This document shows positions 5,552-8,638 of a stretch of 8,638 nucleotides of DNA, piece after piece. The notes beneath the pieces were generated by a model, which saw nothing but the letters and a program-made list of their open reading frames with translations, made no database searches and was not told the origin of the DNA. How positions within the stretch are numbered: the stretch's first letter is position 1; every line of letters begins with the position of its first letter. The stretch comes from CAZALT01 sp964485515. Its GTDB lineage: Bacteria > Actinomycetota > Acidimicrobiia > Acidimicrobiales > Acidimicrobilacustridaceae. The stretch lies in contig CAZALT010000148.1 of NCBI GenBank assembly GCA_964485515.1, positions 1-8,638 on the forward strand. Direction: 5' to 3'. A program made the position numbers and the translations under genes.

Positions 5552-6784
5552 TCACGACCGGCCTGCCTTCGCTGGAGCGGGCAGTGGATCGCGGGGCAGG
5601 CCGAGGCCTCGCTCGGCGATGATGTTGCGTTGGATCTCGCTGGCTCCACCCGGGATGGTCCACTCCCAGGAGCTGATGAAGTCGAGGGCCCAGGCGCCCG
5701 ACTCCCAGCCGCTGGACAGGGGCTTGTCGAGCACGGCCTGGCCGTCGAGGCCGACGATGAGCGTGCCGAAGTCCATGATGCGCTGGAGCAGCTCGGAGTA
5801 GTAGAGCTTCACGATCGACGCGTCGGCCACACCCTCGGTGCCCTGCTCGGACTGGTCGATGAAGGTGCGGCAGAGCGACTGGAGTCCGGCGACCTCGGTC
5901 TCGAAGCCGGCTACCTTCTCCAGCACCGACACGTCGTCGATCGGGCGATCGCCGCGCCAGTCGGGTTCGTGGCACAGGTCGATGAGCCAACGCAGCCCCG
6001 CGTTGCCCAGACGCTCGGACAGCTCGAGCATCGTCATGCCCCGCTCGGCACCGAGCGTCGACTGGGCGACTCGCCAGCCGTCGTTCTCGGGTCCGATGAG
6101 GTTGGTGTCGGGGATGAACACGTCATCGAGGAACATCTCGGCGAAGTGCGAATGGCCCGTCGCCTGGCGGATGGGCCGCACGTCGATGCCGGCGCTGGCC
6201 ATGTCCATCAGGAAGTAGGAGATGCCCTTGCGCTTGGGCGCATCGCGGTCGGTGCGGGCGAGGAGCAGGCACCAGTCGGCGTGCAGGGCGCCGCTGGCCC
6301 ACACCTTCTGGCCCGTGACCCGGTAGCCGCCGTCGACCTTGACGGCGGTGGTGGCGAGCGCGGCGAGGTCGGAGCCGGCGTCGGGCTCGGAGAATCCCTG
6401 CACCCAGATCTCGCCGTCGAGGATGGCGGGCAGGTGGCGTTGGCGCTGCTCCTCGGTGCCCGCCTCGAGGAAGGTCGACGCGGCGTGGTGGATCGACACG
6501 AACTGGAGGACGCAGCGGGGCGCGTCGGCCCGGGCCAGCTCCTGGTAGAGCACCATCTGCTCGGGCACCGACATGCCGCCACCCCACTCGGCGGGCCAGT
6601 GCGGCACGGCGTACCCGGCCGAGCGGAGCTTCTGGAACCAGTCCTTCTGGAAGGCGACGAACGCGTCGTCACTCACCCCGGTCTGCCGGGCGCGCCAGTC
6701 GGTGGGCACGTTCGCCGCGCACCAGGCGCGGACCTCCGAGCGGAGCTCGTCGAGGTCGTTGGTCGATGGTGTCGTCGCGCTCAT
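5552..6784 (-). CDS. Acyl-CoA dehydrogenase, large (catalytic, alpha-type) subunit
   Basis: 410 residues, complete. The FAD-dependent family introduces a trans-2,3 double bond into acyl-CoA and passes electrons to electron-transfer flavoprotein. Seen: helical N-domain with GYAVPHWPAEWGGG (57-70); the flavin/substrate motif WVQGFSEPDAGSD (127-139); beta-domain VTGQKVWASGA (156-166); the LGAERG helix with Glu247 (244-249); and the C-terminal IPGGASEIQRNIIAERGLGLPR (377-398). The medium-chain-type Glu (YEGT) is absent at the C-terminus (Gly there). By family comparison Glu247 in L-x-x-E-R is the likely base, as in isovaleryl-CoA dehydrogenase and the actinobacterial alpha2beta2 ACADs. Its ATG overlaps the TGA of the upstream small-subunit gene by four bases (ATGA), so the two are co-translated; the partner could be that product or the small subunit encoded downstream at 4255. 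Substrate unknown; this subgroup often acts on branched, steroid or other bulky acyl-CoAs. Confidence 0.92.
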   Translation of the reverse strand: MSATTPSTNDLDELRSEVRAWCAANVPTDWRARQTGVSDDAFVAFQKDWFQKLRSAGYAVPHWPAEWGGGMSVPEQMVLYQELARADAPRCVLQFVSIHHAASTFLEAGTEEQRQRHLPAILDGEIWVQGFSEPDAGSDLAALATTAVKVDGGYRVTGQKVWASGALHADWCLLLARTDRDAPKRKGISYFLMDMASAGIDVRPIRQATGHSHFAEMFLDDVFIPDTNLIGPENDGWRVAQSTLGAERGMTMLELSERLGNAGLRWLIDLCHEPDWRGDRPIDDVSVLEKVAGFETEVAGLQSLCRTFIDQSEQGTEGVADASIVKLYYSELLQRIMDFGTLIVGLDGQAVLDKPLSSGWESGAWALDFISSWEWTIPGGASEIQRNIIAERGLGLPRDPLPAPAKAGRS

Positions 6785-7713
6785 GACGAGTAGAGGCCGG
6801 TGAGCCCGCGCCGTCCCGACCGACGGACGAGCTCGTCACGGGTGCCGGTGAGCGACAGTGGCAGCGTGCGTATCGGTCGGCTGTAGCGCGAGATCCACGA
6901 CAGGGTCGTCTCGTCGCAGAACCCGATGGCGCCGTGGAGCTGGTGGCAGATGCGGATGACGAGGTCGCCCGCCTTGATGGCGGCGAGCCGCAGCACGAGG
7001 GCGTCGACGAGGGCGTCGCCCTGGCGGGTGGCGAAGCTCCACAGCGCGTACTTGGCGATCTCCTCCAGGCCGGTGCGCTCCACCTCGGCATCGGTGAGCT
7101 GGAACTGCACCGACTGGAAGGCGGCGAGCGGCTTGCCGAACTGATGGCGCTCCTGCACGTACTGGGCGGTCGTTGCCAGCGAGCGATCGACCATGCCGAG
7201 CAGGTACCAACAGGGCAGGATCAACCCCAGGACCGCATCGTCAGCGCCACCGGCATCGATCGGTTCGCGGTCGACGTCGACCACAAACGACGACTTGCGC
7301 ACCGTGGTGGTGAGCGGGCGGGCTGTGAGACGCGACCGGTTGCCGTCGAGGTCGACGCCGACCCATCCGAGGCCCGAGGCGTGGATGGCGGCCGTAGCCC
7401 GAGGCGCGGCGACCACGGCCAGCGCGTCGGCATCGAGATCGACGGGGCGGGCCAGTCGCTCGGCGATCGAGCCCGGCGCACCCCACCAGCCCGCCGCTCG
7501 ACAGGCGGCGGCCGCGGCTTCGAGCTGGTCCCCGTCGCCGCGCACGTCGAGGTCCCACAGGCCGAGCTCGGCGGCGACGGCAGCGATGAGCTTGTCGCCC
7601 GTGCCCGGCTCGGCCTCGGCCTCTTCGAGCAGGCGGTCACCACCGGCCGAGCCGAGGGCGACGCGCACCACCTCGCCGAAGGTGAGGGCATCGTCGTTGA
7701 GGTCGAGCTTCAT
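6781..7713 (-). CDS. ACAD-family small (beta-type) subunit, reduced central domain
   Basis: 310 residues, short for an ACAD (usually 370-400). The C-terminal half is recognisable: VQERHQFGKPLAAFQSVQFQLTD (186-208) and CHQLHGAIGFCDETTLSW (257-273), the helix that packs on the partner's flavin in this family. The N-terminal and central regions are shrunken: there is no SEPxAGSD motif, the beta domain is cut to roughly residues 95-150, and the position of the C-terminal catalytic Glu reads LPLSLTGTRDEL. It is therefore unlikely to be active alone and fits the structural partner of a heteromeric ACAD, most likely with the product of the gene upstream (7826 onward). ATG 7713 is chosen over the in-frame TTG at 7743 because AGGGGA lies six bases upstream and MKLDLNDDAL is a normal N-terminus. 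It overlaps the next gene by four bases. Confidence 0.85.
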   Translation of the reverse strand: MKLDLNDDALTFGEVVRVALGSAGGDRLLEEAEAEPGTGDKLIAAVAAELGLWDLDVRGDGDQLEAAAAACRAAGWWGAPGSIAERLARPVDLDADALAVVAAPRATAAIHASGLGWVGVDLDGNRSRLTARPLTTTVRKSSFVVDVDREPIDAGGADDAVLGLILPCWYLLGMVDRSLATTAQYVQERHQFGKPLAAFQSVQFQLTDAEVERTGLEEIAKYALWSFATRQGDALVDALVLRLAAIKAGDLVIRICHQLHGAIGFCDETTLSWISRYSRPIRTLPLSLTGTRDELVRRSGRRGLTGLYSS

Positions 7714-7719
7714 GACCGA

Positions 7720-7725
7720 TCCCCT
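7720..7725 (-). promoter_or_regulatory. Shine-Dalgarno that fixes the start of the 310-residue ACAD subunit
   Basis: AGGGGA on the minus strand, six bases before the ATG at 7713. It argues against the upstream TTG at 7743 and shows that this gene, unlike the next one, has its own ribosome entry site. Confidence 0.7.
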
Positions 7726-7775
7726 GAGGTCCCGTGCGGACAAGGACGGGGGCGGAGACGCGCGGTTCGTCCGAT

Positions 7776-7795
7776 CCGACCGCCGCTGCGGTCGG
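7776..7795. other. GC-rich intercistronic hairpin
   Basis: CCGACCGC (7776-7783) and GCGGTCGG (7788-7795) form a perfect 8-bp stem with a 4-base loop in the 112-base space between the ACAD genes at 7826 and 7713. There is no T-tract after it in the direction of transcription. It could be a partial terminator, an mRNA-stabilising hairpin that sets the ratio of the two subunits, or a protein site. Confidence 0.45.
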
Positions 7796-7796
7796 C

Positions 7797-7810
7797 CAGG
7801 TCACGACCTG
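7797..7810. repeat. Palindrome CAGGTC-AC-GACCTG (contains GGTCACGACC, copy 2)
   Basis: Perfect 6-base arms with a 2-base spacer, 16 bases after the stop of the upstream ACAD gene. Its core, 7799-7808, is identical to 5532-5541. The short spacer suits a protein-binding operator better than an RNA hairpin. An alternative stem, CGACC (7804-7808) with GGTCG (7814-7818), overlaps it. Confidence 0.4.
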
Positions 7811-7825
7811 ACGGGTCGATACGCC

Positions 7826-8638
7826 TCACGGCGCACCTCCCACCTGGCTCAGGATCGCCCGGGACAGGAGGATCCGCTGCACCTCGGTGCTGCCCGACGC
7901 AACCGTGGCCGACACCGCGTAGCGGATGTGGTCTTCGACGGCCCGGACCCAACGCTCGCCATCGGGCCCGCCGCCCGGTCCCGCGGGATCGGTGCCGGCG
8001 AGGATGTCGCCGAGCACGTCAGCGGTGGTCTGGTCGTTGGTGGTGACCGCGATGCGGTACGCCGCCGAATCGCCCGGTTCGATGCGGTCGGAGCTCTGGC
8101 GCTCGATCACGCGGTAGGCCAGCAGTCGGGCCCGACGGCAGTCGACGAGGCTGTCCATCCAGCGCGCCTTGAGGGTGGGGGCGAGGTCGTCCCACTGGTC
8201 GCCCAGCGCGGCCGGCGCCTCCTGGAGGAGCCGCTCGCAGCGGGCGTAGCGGGCGATGCCGACGCGCTCGAAGGAGAGCACCTCCTGCACGACGGCCCAG
8301 CCCCCGCCGACCTCGCCGAGGATGTCGGCATCGGTGGCGCGCACGTCGGTGAAGAACACCTCGTTGAGGTGGTGCGGGCCCATCATCGTGGGGATCGGTC
8401 GCACCTCGATGCCGGCCCTGTCCATGGGCAGGAGGAAGATCGTGAGCCCGTCCTGGCGCTTGTCCTCCTTGGACGTGCGGGTGAGCAGGAAGCACCACTG
8501 CGCCATCGTGGCGTACGAGGTCCAGATCTTCTGCCCGTTGATCACCCACTCGTCGCTACGTTCCCGCTCTCCGCCGCTCGGGCGCGCATCCCGCTCACCG
8601 CCGCTCGGGCGCGCATCCCGCTCTCCGCCACTCGGGCG
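7826..8638 (-). CDS. Acyl-CoA dehydrogenase, large (alpha-type) subunit, 5' end cut off by the window
   Basis: 271 codons with stop; the frame is open to the window edge, so the N-terminal roughly 130-150 residues are missing. Seen: the beta-domain motif DEWVINGQKIWTSYA (8557-8513), then WCFLLTRTSKEDKRQDGLTIFLLPM, MMGPHHLNEVFFTDV, the helix VLSFERVGIARYARCERLL with the L-x-x-E-R glutamate (codon 8267-8269), and the C-terminal VASGSTEVQRILLSRAIL. The C-terminal YEGT-type Glu is absent, so the LSFER Glu is the likely base, as in the downstream large subunit. The GTG at 8545 inside this frame (Val of WVINGQ) is not a start: it lies in the middle of a conserved beta strand. Directly before DEWVINGQ the frame runs through 2.8 copies of a 9-residue repeat, RPSGGERDA, unusual for this family. 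First gene of the visible ACAD run, 112 bases before its probable small-subunit partner. Confidence 0.88.
   Translation of the reverse strand, partial: RPSGGERDARPSGGERDARPSGGERERSDEWVINGQKIWTSYATMAQWCFLLTRTSKEDKRQDGLTIFLLPMDRAGIEVRPIPTMMGPHHLNEVFFTDVRATDADILGEVGGGWAVVQEVLSFERVGIARYARCERLLQEAPAALGDQWDDLAPTLKARWMDSLVDCRRARLLAYRVIERQSSDRIEPGDSAAYRIAVTTNDQTTADVLGDILAGTDPAGPGGGPDGERWVRAVEDHIRYAVSATVASGSTEVQRILLSRAILSQVGGAP
8562..8638. repeat. 27-bp tandem repeat, about 2.85 copies, running off the window
   Basis: Copies lie at 8567-8593, 8594-8620 and 8621-8638 (partial); five bases at 8562-8566 match the end of a further unit. Differences are single bases (third-position-type changes at 8597 and 8630). 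The unit is a multiple of three and on the minus strand codes RPSGGERDA in frame with the ACAD gene, with no stop in any copy. The total copy number is unknown because the array is cut by the edge. Confidence 0.9.

Noticed and set aside
4255..5649. Extended start at GTG 5649 for the gapped ACAD gene
   Set aside because: It would overlap the end of the preceding ACAD gene by almost 100 bases and add 60 residues unlike an ACAD N-terminus. ATG 5469 gives the normal start.
2828..8046. Other long plus-strand frames opposite the Rieske and ACAD genes (about 2828-3778, 4288-5394, 5630-6793, 6934-8046)
   Set aside because: Each mirrors a gene with strong motifs on the minus strand and codes repetitive Val/Gly/Arg-rich sequence. 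High-GC third positions explain them.
7826..8545. GTG at 8545 as the start of the last ACAD gene
   Set aside because: It would begin inside the conserved WVINGQKIW strand and drop the N-terminal half of the fold. The frame stays open to 8638.
8562..8638. CRISPR-like repeats at the right edge
   Set aside because: The copies are contiguous with no spacers, the unit is a multiple of three and in frame with a gene.

Overview
The window reads as high-GC actinobacterial DNA. GC is high throughout, long antisense shadow frames lie over every real gene, GTG/TTG starts are plausible, and most Shine-Dalgarno signals are weak. The gene content is degradative: several acyl-CoA dehydrogenases (ACADs), a CoA-acylating aldehyde dehydrogenase, a Rieske oxygenase and an alpha/beta hydrolase. 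This would suit an environmental actinomycete or a member of Acidimicrobiia, but I cannot fix the taxon. The run of exactly 100 Ns (4901-5000), and edges that fall two bases past a stop codon on the left and inside a tandem repeat on the right, suggest a metagenomic or draft scaffold.

Layout, left to right. (1) 3-1490, minus: CoA-acylating methylmalonate-semialdehyde dehydrogenase (MmsA/IolA type). (2) 1592-2452, plus, divergent from it: an alpha/beta-hydrolase-fold protein with a clear nucleophile elbow but no histidine at the usual C-terminal place. (3) 2453-2530: a convergent intergenic region packed with overlapping inverted repeats. (4) 2531-3700, minus: Rieske non-heme iron oxygenase alpha subunit. 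(5) 3701-3936: a regulatory region with a perfect GTAAGTG-CT-CACTTAC operator-like palindrome. A degenerate copy lies in the mmsA/hydrolase divergent region. (6) 3937-4230, plus: a small coiled-coil protein with a C-terminal membrane segment. (7) 4255-8638, minus: four ACAD-family genes in a row, read from the right edge inward.

The ACAD run is the main system here. In transcription order it alternates a large subunit carrying an L-x-x-E-R glutamate (7826-8638+, then 5552-6784) with a small subunit lacking the usual ACAD signatures (6781-7713, then 4255-5469). This is the pattern of the obligate alpha2beta2 ACADs known from actinobacterial steroid and branched-acyl degradation (FadE26-FadE27 and FadE28-FadE29 type), here apparently as two tandem pairs. 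The substrate cannot be read from the sequence. The neighbours suggest a catabolic region in which acyl-CoAs are dehydrogenated, an oxygenase attacks a ring or amine substrate, and MmsA feeds acetyl- or propionyl-CoA into central metabolism. That link is inference.

Two ACAD genes carry short in-frame tandem repeats in neighbouring surface loops of the central beta domain. One is a 27-bp repeat coding RPSGGERDA at the right edge. The other is a CGTCGG hexanucleotide coding Ala-Asp on both sides of the assembly gap. The flanks of the gap fit together in reading frame and repeat register if 1+6k bases are missing, so the gap may be little more than a repeat tract. I found no RNA genes, CRISPR array, insertion sequence or integrase, and no gene-free stretch longer than 300 bases.
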